From a bacterium (lineage in GTDB: Bacteria > Patescibacteriota > WWE3 > 2-01-FULL-39-13 > JAACPI01), in assembly GCA_009995545.1 (NCBI GenBank), contig JAACPI010000001.1:66475-115697 (forward strand): a DNA stretch of 49,223 bases, read 5' to 3'. Both the position numbers and the translations under genes were made by a program. Numbering within the stretch: the stretch's first letter is position 1; each line of letters starts with the position of its first letter. This document shows positions 18,456 through 27,228 of the stretch, one piece after another. The notes beneath the pieces are model-generated. The model did not search any database. It worked only from the letters and a program-made list of their open reading frames with translations, and was not told where the DNA came from.

Positions 18456-19301
18456 TTAATTTAATTTTTTACTGGATACATTCGCTAAAGCTGTAATAAA
18501 TCTTGGGTCTTTTTGGTCAATTCTAGCTATTATTAGTAACCGAATTAAATCTCCTGTTATTGCAAAAGTTCCGGTTTCTACTCTTTTAAACAATATACTA
18601 AGATGTAAGTTATAGAATTCTGTCGCTAATTCTTCTACTTGTTTCCAGTATTCTGAATTATTTTTCATAGAAAACACGTGTGCAGAAAGTATATTTTGGG
18701 CTACGCTGTTAAAATTTGGATCACTGAGCTGACTAGGTAATCCAATTCCCGTAAAAATCCTAGTTGAAACTCCTACATCGGAAGGTTGTCCCATTTTATT
18801 TCTTAACTGGAATAGTGTAGATAATACTAAGGGTAAGCTAAAATCCCCTTCTATTCTCCCTGCGTTCTCAGAAGCCGTAGCTATAACATCGGATTCACCT
18901 ACATTTTGACCTAAAAACTGTAAATAGGTGGTTTGAGCCACCTGCCTTAATACTATATTAGCCATTTCTGGTTCAGTATCTATTTTAGTTACAGCCCACT
19001 CTAAGGCACTTAAAACTTGTTCTAGTGGGGGGTATAGGGGAAAGGGCCCCTTTAACATCTCAAGGGACTCTAACATCCGCACCCCTTGTTCGGTTAGCAG
19101 GTCCCTATTTTTTACTAAATCTATATCGACTCGGTTACTTAGTGCCCAAAATAAAACACCGGGAACACCTGCCTGCCTTGTAAATAAGTCCTCAGAGGTA
19201 TCCCCGAAGGCCTTTCCTACTGTATTAAGCTCTTCTGCGGTACTTTGTTCACGTTCTTGGGCCGTAAGCCCCTCCGTGCTGGCTGTGAATTTTAAATCCA
19301 T
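18456..19301 (-). CDS. Hypothetical helical protein, accessory cluster
   Basis: The 281-residue protein of no recognised family is helical and soluble. The N-terminus (LTAQEREQSTAEELN) is acidic and the rest has alternating helices like the downstream partner, which may indicate a shared fold. A TATTAT box lies about 10 nt before the ATG on the minus strand. With the 17284 gene it forms a likely two-gene unit, separate from the 19412 gene by a 110-base gap. Confidence 0.6.
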   Translation of the reverse strand: MDLKFTASTEGLTAQEREQSTAEELNTVGKAFGDTSEDLFTRQAGVPGVLFWALSNRVDIDLVKNRDLLTEQGVRMLESLEMLKGPFPLYPPLEQVLSALEWAVTKIDTEPEMANIVLRQVAQTTYLQFLGQNVGESDVIATASENAGRIEGDFSLPLVLSTLFQLRNKMGQPSDVGVSTRIFTGIGLPSQLSDPNFNSVAQNILSAHVFSMKNNSEYWKQVEELATEFYNLHLSILFKRVETGTFAITGDLIRLLIIARIDQKDPRFITALANVSSKKLN

Positions 19302-19411
19302 ATATAAAACTATAATACAACAGTAATTACTTGTCTATTAAATATATACTTTTGTATTGAAATCATAATCTGTTGGATAACTTGTAGGTCTTAAAAAGTG
19401 CGGCTAGGCTT

Positions 19412-20719
19412 TTATAACTTTAACAACTCTGCATCAATAAATTTAGGATTTATACCCAAACCTTCAGCCGCTTTTTTAGCTGCATCTAAAATAGTTTGAT
19501 CGTAGTTACTTATAGATAGGGGTAAATCTAAATCATAAGGGCTTCTTATAACATAAAAAAGGTAAGCTACTAAGGTTAGTGGTGTTAGGCAGCTATAAAC
19601 TCTTTCAACTTCTGCTTTATTTACAACTTTTGAGTTTAGCATTAATTTCCAGTAATCGTTTTCACTAACAATTCCTTTTGTTATCCTGATTTCTTCCAAC
19701 TTTTGTATAACTGTGGTTATGTGGCCCATTACAGAATCCCTACGCATATTGAGTGGTGGCGGGGTATCCTTTGAAATAGCCTGCTGCACTCCCTGAGCGT
19801 ACACTTCAAATGCCTGTGGGTTAGCTACTAGGTTTGGGTTGTTTGCTCCTAACGATAGCAATATTGTTAACATAGCGAGCTGCATTCGTTTTGGATAAGC
19901 TGAATGGTCGAACCCAACAGCATTTATTTCGTTGAAAGATCCTGGGTTTAAAATATTCTCAACTGTGGCTCCAGCCATATAAGATTGGGTCATTCCTCCT
20001 GGAAAACCATCGATTGTAGGGTTTGAAAACATAGTTGTTGCAGGGGAGTGGTACCGATAATTATATTCGTTCCAAGAAAGTATTAAGTCTGTAAGAATAG
20101 CCAGGCTCTCATCCAAATGCGAGTTGTATCTAAATAACTGCCAATATAGCTCTGGGTAGGAGTAAGAAACCCCGCAATGAAATGCCTCGTGCGCGCAGTG
20201 ACCATGTACCCTTCCGGGTAAGCCGTCGATAGCTGAGGGCATCTGGAATATAACTGGTCCTGAGTCTTGTACCCACCCTAGGCCTTCTATCCCAGACCCG
20301 TTTAAGTTAAATTTTTGTGGGAGAAAGGGGAAGACCATCATGGGCATGGGCTTGCCAAAATAACTTAGTACTTCCCTCATAGATCTTAGATATTGTAATG
20401 AAATTTCTACTGGTATGTATAAATTAGCAAAGGCATCAGGGCCATTAGGTACAAGTAGTCTTCCCTCGTCTAATGGGTGGTGTCTAGTCATTATTACTTC
20501 AAATTCGGTATTTCCAATTTTTACTTTCTCCCCGCTATATATCTGCTCAGATTGTTCGAGTATTGAATTTAAAAAAGCTTGTTGAAAAGTTACACTTTCG
20601 GGTAGACCTTGGGGACAGTGTTTTTCTGAGGCATCAATATAATCACCTAAGCCTTGTTGAAATAAAAGGTGTGGGGTTTTGTCCCCTAACTCGGTATTGT
20701 TCGTAACACCAGGTAACAT
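19412..20719 (-). CDS. Putative zinc metallopeptidase-like protein (HEAFH)
   Basis: The 435-residue cytosolic protein contains HGHCAHEAFH, giving a HExxH site (His177, Glu178, His181). The motif HLDESLAILTDL, with Glu204 about 23 residues later, is a plausible third ligand as in gluzincins. The N-terminal half is beta-rich (FEVIMTRHH, MVFPFLP) and the C-terminal half is helical. There is no signal peptide, so any substrate would be intracellular. TATAAT (20726-20731, minus strand) lies 6 nt before the ATG. It does not resemble the HEVFH protein at 11010 outside the motif. Confidence 0.6.
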   Translation of the reverse strand: MLPGVTNNTELGDKTPHLLFQQGLGDYIDASEKHCPQGLPESVTFQQAFLNSILEQSEQIYSGEKVKIGNTEFEVIMTRHHPLDEGRLLVPNGPDAFANLYIPVEISLQYLRSMREVLSYFGKPMPMMVFPFLPQKFNLNGSGIEGLGWVQDSGPVIFQMPSAIDGLPGRVHGHCAHEAFHCGVSYSYPELYWQLFRYNSHLDESLAILTDLILSWNEYNYRYHSPATTMFSNPTIDGFPGGMTQSYMAGATVENILNPGSFNEINAVGFDHSAYPKRMQLAMLTILLSLGANNPNLVANPQAFEVYAQGVQQAISKDTPPPLNMRRDSVMGHITTVIQKLEEIRITKGIVSENDYWKLMLNSKVVNKAEVERVYSCLTPLTLVAYLFYVIRSPYDLDLPLSISNYDQTILDAAKKAAEGLGINPKFIDAELLKL

Positions 20720-20865
20720 AGGTGTATTATATATGTATATTATTTAGTGTCTACTGTATTACATACTAAGGTAAGTGGCAGATATCCAGTCAACCTGACA
20801 TATGTGTTAGCTACTAGTCACCTTTTTATCCAATAACCCCTTATAGATAAAGGTAACTTGTTTAT
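20720..20865. promoter_or_regulatory. Divergent intergenic region with a TGTCAGG half-site
   Basis: This region separates the minus-strand 19412 gene (TATAAT at 20726) from the plus-strand 20866 gene. CCTGACAT at 20794-20801 is the reverse complement of ATGTCAGG, the half-site repeated in the regulator 1 operator. A second good half-site is not evident. Confidence 0.35.
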
Positions 20866-21516
20866 ATGAGCTATTCCTTAACAAACTTATCTTTTTCCGA
20901 TGCAGAGACTAGTGCCGTTTGCTTAGAAACACCCGCTGTTAAGGATGAGATGCAGTGGGTTAAGGAGTTTAATCTGACTGAATCTCAGTCAGGGGTTTTA
21001 AAACAGAGACTAACCGATTATGAACGAGCCTTGGAAAATGGAGATATTTTAAATGACTACGCGGACATTGCTTTAATAACAGTATTTTTAGATTCCCTAA
21101 TGTTTAGAGATGAGGTGATCGATCCTGATCAAACTCCCACAGGCAAAATTGATAGATACATTGAGATACTTAATCAACCGAAGTTTACACTTGATGTTTT
21201 GCCTGACGGTATTTTTTGTCTAACCTCTGCATTTACTGATGTTGAAAAATATCTTGGCTTTGTAAGACCCCTCTTCACGGTCTATGTAGATGGTTGGGGT
21301 GACTGGTATACACTTAGAAATTTTATTATCCCCGTTTTACTGCCAGAGGGTGCTGTGTTGGTTAATAAAATTAACATTAGAGATATTAAAAAATTAGAGG
21401 AAGTTAAACATTACTTACACTTGCTTGGTTTAGCAGTGCATTTTATAGAAAACATTTTAAAAGTTAACCATAAAGAAGTTGTACAAAACTTTAATTCTAC
21501 TAAATTACATTCCTAA
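20866..21516 (+). CDS. Hypothetical protein, paralogue of the next gene
   Basis: The 216-residue protein is of no known family. Its layout matches the 21520 gene: a helix-rich start (LTESQSGVLKQRLTDYERAL and YADIALITVFLDSLM), a beta-rich middle with aromatic strands (TVYVDGWGDWYTLRNF), and a C-terminal helix (VKHYLHLLGLAVHFIENIL) followed by KEVVQNFN. Soluble and without a signal peptide. It lies 3 bases upstream of its paralogue. A GATAAAGG sequence upstream is only a poor ribosome-binding match. Confidence 0.65.
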   Translation: MSYSLTNLSFSDAETSAVCLETPAVKDEMQWVKEFNLTESQSGVLKQRLTDYERALENGDILNDYADIALITVFLDSLMFRDEVIDPDQTPTGKIDRYIEILNQPKFTLDVLPDGIFCLTSAFTDVEKYLGFVRPLFTVYVDGWGDWYTLRNFIIPVLLPEGAVLVNKINIRDIKKLEEVKHYLHLLGLAVHFIENILKVNHKEVVQNFNSTKLHS

Positions 21517-21519
21517 AAT

Positions 21520-22122
21520 ATGATGGGTGCTTTAAAGGGACCGCGAGAATTGAATTTTAATGTTGTTAGTGACGGGGTAGAATTGGCTGAAGATTTAGCT
21601 TGCAGTGAAAAATTCCCACTTAAAAACATAGAGCTTACCTCTGGACAGCTTTCTGTGTGGCAATCTAGGTACGAGCAGGCCACACAAAGCGATGGGGCCC
21701 CTGCTGACGTAGCTTTGCTAGCCACTTTTTTTAACTCTCTAATTGCACTCCCACCTAACGAGGTTGAATTCTATTTAAAAACAATACTTGAGCCAAAATA
21801 TGAGCAAACTGCGTTTGTGGAGTGGGATCAGGCATCTTTTAGTTTTAAAATCGAGGTTTCTACCCCCATAAATTTTTGTAACTATAAGGTTTTAATTCGT
21901 GGTGAAGATTATGTTATCGACGATTTTATTATTTTTAAACCTAAAAAAAGACACACACCCTTATTTGCAATAGATTTTAAAGATATAAGATTTGATCAAT
22001 CTTTCATTGAGTTAGAAGACCTACAACAATACATTTATTTGATTGGTTTAGCCGCGCATTTTATTACTCAAGTTTTAGGTGAAGATACTAAAGAAGCGCT
22101 GCAAAATTTTAACAATTATTAA
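21520..22122 (+). CDS. Hypothetical protein, paralogue of the previous gene
   Basis: The 200-residue protein aligns with the upstream gene at LTSGQLSVWQSRYEQAT, ADVALLATFFNSLI, LQQYIYLIGLAAHFITQVL and KEALQNFN. Identity is low elsewhere, so the duplication is old or under diversifying change. The start is the first of two adjacent ATGs. Probably cotranscribed with 20866 and 22137. Function unknown. Confidence 0.65.
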   Translation: MMGALKGPRELNFNVVSDGVELAEDLACSEKFPLKNIELTSGQLSVWQSRYEQATQSDGAPADVALLATFFNSLIALPPNEVEFYLKTILEPKYEQTAFVEWDQASFSFKIEVSTPINFCNYKVLIRGEDYVIDDFIIFKPKKRHTPLFAIDFKDIRFDQSFIELEDLQQYIYLIGLAAHFITQVLGEDTKEALQNFNNY

Positions 22123-22136
22123 TTTTAATTATTACA

Positions 22137-22457
22137 ATGGAAAGTTTATCTGATTTATTCGAAGCATCCATCACATCACATGGTGACTTATACGTAGAGT
22201 TGGAACGAGCCTTAATTGCCCAAGTTGTTGACTGTCAAAAGGGCTTAGTGGGGGTAGCTTTTGATTGGGAAATCATCTTATCTACAGGTTATGTAGTTAG
22301 CGTTCGAAATCTGTCCCAGAGGCTTGCTGAATATTTTTTGGTTGATGGGGACGCTCAACATGTTGCTGGAGGAACGGTAGGGTTAGAAAATTACGATGGC
22401 CCCGAGCACCTTGCTTGGGATATTTCCAATAGTATAGCTGCCCAAACCCGTGCGTAG
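22137..22457 (+). CDS. Small hypothetical protein
   Basis: The 106-residue acidic protein has no recognised family and no membrane segment. It starts 14 bases after the previous stop and probably belongs to the same operon. Beta-prone stretches (GVAFDWEIILSTGYVVSV) lie between two helices. The gene uses the same codon mix as its neighbours. Confidence 0.5.
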   Translation: MESLSDLFEASITSHGDLYVELERALIAQVVDCQKGLVGVAFDWEIILSTGYVVSVRNLSQRLAEYFLVDGDAQHVAGGTVGLENYDGPEHLAWDISNSIAAQTRA

Positions 22458-22536
22458 ATTTGATATAAGGTCTGGCAGTTTCGAGCAGTACAAAAAATTG
22501 TTTGAATTTTAATCATTATTAAATTTATTTTTTATT

Positions 22537-23394
22537 ATGAGCACACCTTTAAATTTACCCAAGGAAGCACAGATTACAGAAATTACTAGTCCTGTTCCTA
22601 CAGTTGTCGATGTTAGCGAATTGCATACTCCAGGTGATCCAGGTAGCAGGGCTTTAATAACTTTCGAAGATGGTACAGAGGTAGCAGTCCACGATGCTGC
22701 CTGTACTGGGGGAGATCCCGCCCTTTTAAAATCCCTACTAGATTATGTTTTAAATTCGGGGATTCCTGAAAGTATTTCTACTCCAAAAGAAGTTACCCAA
22801 TTAAGCCCTAGCTGGGAAATTAATACCCCTTTTGGTTGGGTCCGCATAGATTCTTATGGAAGAATGACTTTGGGGGCTGTTGATATGGTGGATCAACCCT
22901 ATAATATGTTTCATCTGAATGCAGAATTACCCGCCGAAAGATACACTATTTATAGAGAATACGGCCACGTTGTTAAAATGCTTGAGGCAGTGAGGGCAAG
23001 ATATGTTCCTGAGCCCGGGATTTGGTTAGCCAGTTTATCCGATAATAAACCTTGGGCAGAGTTTGGAGGAGCTATGCCCGTACAACAGGCCACTTTTAAT
23101 TTACACGATTTTCAGTATTCTAGAAAAGTTTGTTTTTCGACTTCTAAAAATCCTTGTTTAAGAGATGGCGCCAATCCAGGCTACTATGTTCCCTATGCTG
23201 CTAAGATATTGACTACAGATTTAGGTTTGTACGCTATTTTAACTGGTGAACTTAGTTGGGATGCATCTTTTGCTAGGTGGGGTAGTTTTTTAAAGGCTTT
23301 AGAAGGTGAATCCCAGTTTTTAGCCTGGGCAAGCAGAGATACTTATATGTCCAGAGTTAAAGATTTGTATGCAAGAATATTTTTGCAAGGTTAA
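22537..23394 (+). CDS. Hypothetical cytosolic protein
   Basis: The 285-residue protein is of no recognised family. A beta-rich N-terminal region (ALITFEDGTEVAVHD) is followed by GGDPALLKSLLDYVLNSG and a Trp/Tyr-rich C-terminal part with several short strands (GWVRIDSYGRMTLGAV). No signal peptide. It is separated from the preceding gene by 79 bases in which I see no strong promoter. It closes the accessory cluster before cysS. Confidence 0.6.
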   Translation: MSTPLNLPKEAQITEITSPVPTVVDVSELHTPGDPGSRALITFEDGTEVAVHDAACTGGDPALLKSLLDYVLNSGIPESISTPKEVTQLSPSWEINTPFGWVRIDSYGRMTLGAVDMVDQPYNMFHLNAELPAERYTIYREYGHVVKMLEAVRARYVPEPGIWLASLSDNKPWAEFGGAMPVQQATFNLHDFQYSRKVCFSTSKNPCLRDGANPGYYVPYAAKILTTDLGLYAILTGELSWDASFARWGSFLKALEGESQFLAWASRDTYMSRVKDLYARIFLQG

Positions 23395-23454
23395 AGTTCT
23401 ATAGATTTTAAATCTCTGCTAGCTAACTGTTGCTAGCTACTTTATACTTTTCCC

Positions 23455-24882
23455 ATGCATAAGTTTTATTTATTTAATTCATTAACTAGTAAAAAAGAGG
23501 AGTTTATACCTTTTAATTCGCCAAATGTTGGTATGTATACCTGTGGATTTACTGTGTACGATCACACCCATATTGGGCACGTAAAAAAATACGTTGGTGA
23601 TGATATTTTACGCCGAACTTTAGAATTTTTGGGTTATAAAGTTAAACACGTTCAAAATGTTACCGATGTTGGCCATATTGTAGATGACGCTGACCAAGGC
23701 GAGGATAAACTAGAAAAAGGTGCCAAAAAGCACGGTTTAACCGTTACTCAGGTAGCCAGAACCTTTGAACAAGAATTTTATAATGCCATGGACACTGTAA
23801 ACAATTTACGCCCCACTATTGTCCAAAGAGCGGCCGATGATAAAAGCATTAAACAGCAAATTGAGCTAATTAAAACATTAATTGATAAAGAATTTGCTTA
23901 TATAACAGACAGTGCTGTTTATTTTAATGTTAAAAAACTTCCCGAGTACAATCCTTTCTCAAACCAAGTTTTAGAGGACAAAATAGCCGGAAACAGAGAA
24001 GATCTAGTTATTGATGAACAAAAAAAGTCACCAGCCGATTTTACCCTTTGGGTTTTTACAAAAGGCATTCATGCAAATCATGTTATGAAATGGGAAAGTC
24101 CTTGGGGAACCGGGTTTCCTGGTTGGCATATAGAATGTAGCGCGATTGGAATTTGTAATTTAGGTGAGCACATTGATATTCACACTGGTGGAATTGACCA
24201 TAAAGAAATTCATCACCCTAATGAAATTGCGCAAAACTTTGGAGTTACGGGGCACGAGGTTGTTAAATACTGGGTCCATAATAACTTTTTAACTGTAGAT
24301 AATAAGAAAATGAGCAAAAGTAAGGGTACAATGTACAGCTTAAAAGATGTTACTAAAAAGGGTTTTAGCCCAATGGCTTTGCGTTACTTAGTAATTCAAG
24401 CTCACTATAGATCACAATTAAACTTTACGTGGGAAGGTTTACAAGGCGCCCAGAATGCTTACGATAAGCTTGTATCTTCTGTTAAGTCTTTGGTGATTTC
24501 TTCTAGTCATTCTGGAGCAAGCGGGAGAGCAGCGATAGAATCTAGTTATCTTAAACTTTTTACTAAGGCTCTTTCCGACGACCTAAATACCTCAAAAGCT
24601 TTAGCAGTTATGTGGGATTTAATAGGGGATAGTAAAGTCGAAGATTCTATTAAATTAAATTTAATTTTAAAAATTGACGAAGTTTTTGGATTAGAGTTAA
24701 ATCAAATTGAGAGCGCTAACGTAAAAATTCCTAGCGAAATTTTAGATTTACAAAAACAATATGAAGGTGCAAGAGCTGCTAAAAATTACGTTCTTTCCGA
24801 TAAAATTAGAGACCAGGTAAAAGATTTAGGTTTTGAATTTAAAACCACTGCTACTGGAACAGAAATAACTTCCTTAAATTAA
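23455..24882 (+). CDS. cysS: Cysteinyl-tRNA synthetase
   Basis: A class I synthetase that charges tRNA-Cys. Seen are TCGFTVYDHTHIGH (zinc-binding Cys30 and HIGH at 39-42), WHIECSAIG and HTGGIDHKEIHHPNE for zinc and substrate, and KMSKSKG (about residues 282-288). The C-terminal helical anticodon-recognition part is present. The 475 residues match the family. TATACT (23443-23448) lies 6 nt before the ATG, so the transcript is probably leaderless and independent of the accessory genes on both sides. Confidence 0.96.
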   Translation: MHKFYLFNSLTSKKEEFIPFNSPNVGMYTCGFTVYDHTHIGHVKKYVGDDILRRTLEFLGYKVKHVQNVTDVGHIVDDADQGEDKLEKGAKKHGLTVTQVARTFEQEFYNAMDTVNNLRPTIVQRAADDKSIKQQIELIKTLIDKEFAYITDSAVYFNVKKLPEYNPFSNQVLEDKIAGNREDLVIDEQKKSPADFTLWVFTKGIHANHVMKWESPWGTGFPGWHIECSAIGICNLGEHIDIHTGGIDHKEIHHPNEIAQNFGVTGHEVVKYWVHNNFLTVDNKKMSKSKGTMYSLKDVTKKGFSPMALRYLVIQAHYRSQLNFTWEGLQGAQNAYDKLVSSVKSLVISSSHSGASGRAAIESSYLKLFTKALSDDLNTSKALAVMWDLIGDSKVEDSIKLNLILKIDEVFGLELNQIESANVKIPSEILDLQKQYEGARAAKNYVLSDKIRDQVKDLGFEFKTTATGTEITSLN

Positions 24883-24953
24883 AAGCCAGACTGTCCGCTT
24901 AAAGCTCTAAAACTCTAGTAAAATTATCCTAATAGCTATTTAAACTTCTGTAA

Positions 24954-25970
24954 TCAGGAAAGATTCTTCATCAAATAACCCACACCTCTTTTACTTATTA
25001 TTTGGTAGGGTAAATTTTCTTTTGTTAGTATTTGCCTAAGTCTATTTATGGTTTGGTCTACCGCATTGTTACTTACACCAGAGCCTCCACTTTCTGGGCT
25101 TAAAATAATTGCCAGCTCGTTTCGGTCTACTATTTGATTTATATGCTTTAATAACTCTACAAAAAACAAGTACTGGTTTTTGGTAAAAAACTTTCTAAAC
25201 TCTCTTACCCTTAAGTCTTCTGTTTCAGTTTTAGCGTTGTTATTATCGAGTTCTTTTTTATCTAGGCTTAAATATTTTTTTAAGGATTTTTCAAAACTAT
25301 CCCCAGATTTAATAGTTATTAAAACTTGTTTTACAAATAGGGGAGAGCCTTTAGATTTTTTAGCTAGTAAAAGTTCTTGTTCGTTTGTAAGAGCAAGATT
25401 GTACGTTTTTTTAAACTGTTGAACTGTAATTAAAATTTGTTCTGTAGACTGCGGAGTAAACAATAAGGTAGCAGTGGTGTGTTGGTTTATGTAATCCAAA
25501 CTTTCTTGTTTGCTAAAATCTAAAAAATTAGCCGAAAATATTACGGCAAACTTTCGTTTAAATTTAACTATTAAACTAGTCAAAATTCTGTGGATTTCGT
25601 CATCAAGTATTGGCAGTAACTCGGATTGATCAAGTATAAGGTAGTATTTTCCGTTTAAGTTTTCTAAGTACTGTTCAATTTGGTCAATTTTTTGTGCTGT
25701 TTTAGTGCTTAATAATATATTTAAAAATTGTTCTGCAGATAAGGTAAATATTTCGTTAAGATTTACGTAAACAAATTCAATGTTTAAATTATCTAAATAT
25801 GATTTTTTAAACGAGGACGAGTTTGCAACGTGCCTTAGGTATTTACTTTTACCAAGTCCTTTATCTCCCAATAAAACAAAACATTCTCCTGTTTCACAAA
25901 AAGATAATATCTTTCTTGTCATGTCCTCTCTGTGATTATAGGGTAGTCCTTCATCAATTTTAATATGCAT
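24954..25970 (-). CDS. P-loop ATPase fused to an OmpR/PhoB-type winged helix (regulator 2)
   Basis: A paralogue of regulator 1 with the same order: Walker A GDKGLGKSKY, Walker B YYLILDQSE, sensor-like AVIFSANFLD, then the winged helix with VDRNELAIILSPES, NNAVDQTINRLRQIL and SKRGVGYLM. The block SPESxGxGVSNxAxDQ is shared almost exactly by both proteins. I choose the ATG at 25970 (MHIKIDEG), which aligns with the start of regulator 1. An ATG at 25991 would overlap the promoter. The gene ends with TGA. Its promoter region holds a perfect 10-bp inverted repeat. Ligand and targets are unknown. Confidence 0.75.
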   Translation of the reverse strand: MHIKIDEGLPYNHREDMTRKILSFCETGECFVLLGDKGLGKSKYLRHVANSSSFKKSYLDNLNIEFVYVNLNEIFTLSAEQFLNILLSTKTAQKIDQIEQYLENLNGKYYLILDQSELLPILDDEIHRILTSLIVKFKRKFAVIFSANFLDFSKQESLDYINQHTTATLLFTPQSTEQILITVQQFKKTYNLALTNEQELLLAKKSKGSPLFVKQVLITIKSGDSFEKSLKKYLSLDKKELDNNNAKTETEDLRVREFRKFFTKNQYLFFVELLKHINQIVDRNELAIILSPESGGSGVSNNAVDQTINRLRQILTKENLPYQIISKRGVGYLMKNLS

Positions 25971-25976
25971 ATATGT

Positions 25977-26026
25977 ATCTATATTTATCATTATTTATGA
26001 CATTGTGTCAACTTATTGTCATAAAT
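25977..26026 (-). promoter_or_regulatory. Promoter and operator of regulator 2
   Basis: A perfect inverted repeat, ATTTATGACA (25993-26002) and TGTCATAAAT (26017-26026) with 14 bp between, flanks a consensus TTGACA -35 box (minus strand, within the spacer). An A/T-rich -10 (ATAAAT or similar) lies 17-18 bp further toward the gene. The TGACA/TGTCA core is shared with the regulator 1 operator. Confidence 0.7.
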
Positions 26027-26153
26027 GCCTTGTAACAGCGTTTTTAAATATCAAAATGTAATTTATTTAAAGGACACTAGGCTGTTATATGTAAATATTG
26101 TTGGTGTATCTTCTGTTAAAAATATAAGTAGGTTAATAATTTAACTAACATGT

Positions 26154-27209
26154 ATGTCTATTAAATCGGGTATTCCGAGAGGTGTTTTGGTGGGTGAAAC
26201 ATTTAAAGCGAACTATCCTTTATTAAATGGAGTTGAAGTTACAAAGGGAGCCCCAAAAAGCCCCTCGGCAGAATTTTACCAAAATGTTTTTCCAAATAGT
26301 TATGAAGCTTTACTTAGTAACGATCTTGCAGCAGAAGTAGCTTTTAATTCTGGGACTGTTCCTGTTGATATAAGTTGCTGGGGTGAGCATTTTAAAATGT
26401 GGGTAGATTTAATCATTGCTTCTAAAGATATAAATCGGTTTGCTACTAAAGAGTCTCTTGAAGAGGTGTTTACACAGGCTGCTTACTACACAGGGTTGCC
26501 TGTTCATGAAGAAGTTTTAGCAGGTTCTAATGAAGTCGTTGATGCTTTTAAAACAATAAATGTCTATGGGATAACCAGTTTAGAAGGCAACCCCGTCGAC
26601 TCTAAAGAGGGTACACCTACTTTAATATTTAGGGGTTTAAATTTACGACCTGTATATATTTCTGGTGAGGGGGATTTGCCTTTGCCTTTTTACTATAATT
26701 TATCAAGCGGAAATCACGTTAACGGGGGTGAATATGTTCCGCCTGTTATGCAAAGGCATTATATGTTCCTTTTAGAGAGACACCTAGGAAACAATGCTTT
26801 TATTGAAGATCAAAAATCCAACCCACACCTTTATGACGTTTCTGCTTTTTCTAAAACAGTTACTGATTCTTTAGTTAACCAACCCTTTAGAACTTATTTT
26901 AATAATGGAAGTTACTGGATGCAGCATATAACTCAAAATGCGGAAAACTGTATCACTGGTTTTACTCATACCTTTAGGTACGATCCCTACCTTAGACATT
27001 ATTTTACTAGGTACGAAGGGGAGGGTCTTATCCACCCAGGTAATCGTCTTGTAAATGAGGTAAAGTTAGCCGGTGATAGGGGTTTAAGGTTGTTAGGGTA
27101 CATTTTTAGCCAGGCTGAATTTTTAGTAAATTATGATAAATATCACCTATCAAATAGACTGCCTCACCCTGTTGTAACAAAGCCAGAATGCACAACATTA
27201 TCTTATTAA
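26154..27209 (+). CDS. Hypothetical protein, first of a paralogous pair
   Basis: The 351-residue soluble protein has no known family. It shares blocks with the next gene: VPVDISCWGEHFKMW against IPPDISGFGGLFTAW, TPTLIFRGLNLRPVYI against TPDLYINGLGLRPVFI, a FRYDPY/FKYDPY block, and a C-terminal GDRGLRLLGY/VERGLRLVGF helix. The regularity suggests a globular domain with conserved Asp, Arg and Tyr residues. It lies divergent from regulator 2. TAATAAT about 15 nt upstream is the best -10 candidate. Confidence 0.65.
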   Translation: MSIKSGIPRGVLVGETFKANYPLLNGVEVTKGAPKSPSAEFYQNVFPNSYEALLSNDLAAEVAFNSGTVPVDISCWGEHFKMWVDLIIASKDINRFATKESLEEVFTQAAYYTGLPVHEEVLAGSNEVVDAFKTINVYGITSLEGNPVDSKEGTPTLIFRGLNLRPVYISGEGDLPLPFYYNLSSGNHVNGGEYVPPVMQRHYMFLLERHLGNNAFIEDQKSNPHLYDVSAFSKTVTDSLVNQPFRTYFNNGSYWMQHITQNAENCITGFTHTFRYDPYLRHYFTRYEGEGLIHPGNRLVNEVKLAGDRGLRLLGYIFSQAEFLVNYDKYHLSNRLPHPVVTKPECTTLSY

Positions 27210-27228
27210 TTTGCAAACATAAACAACT

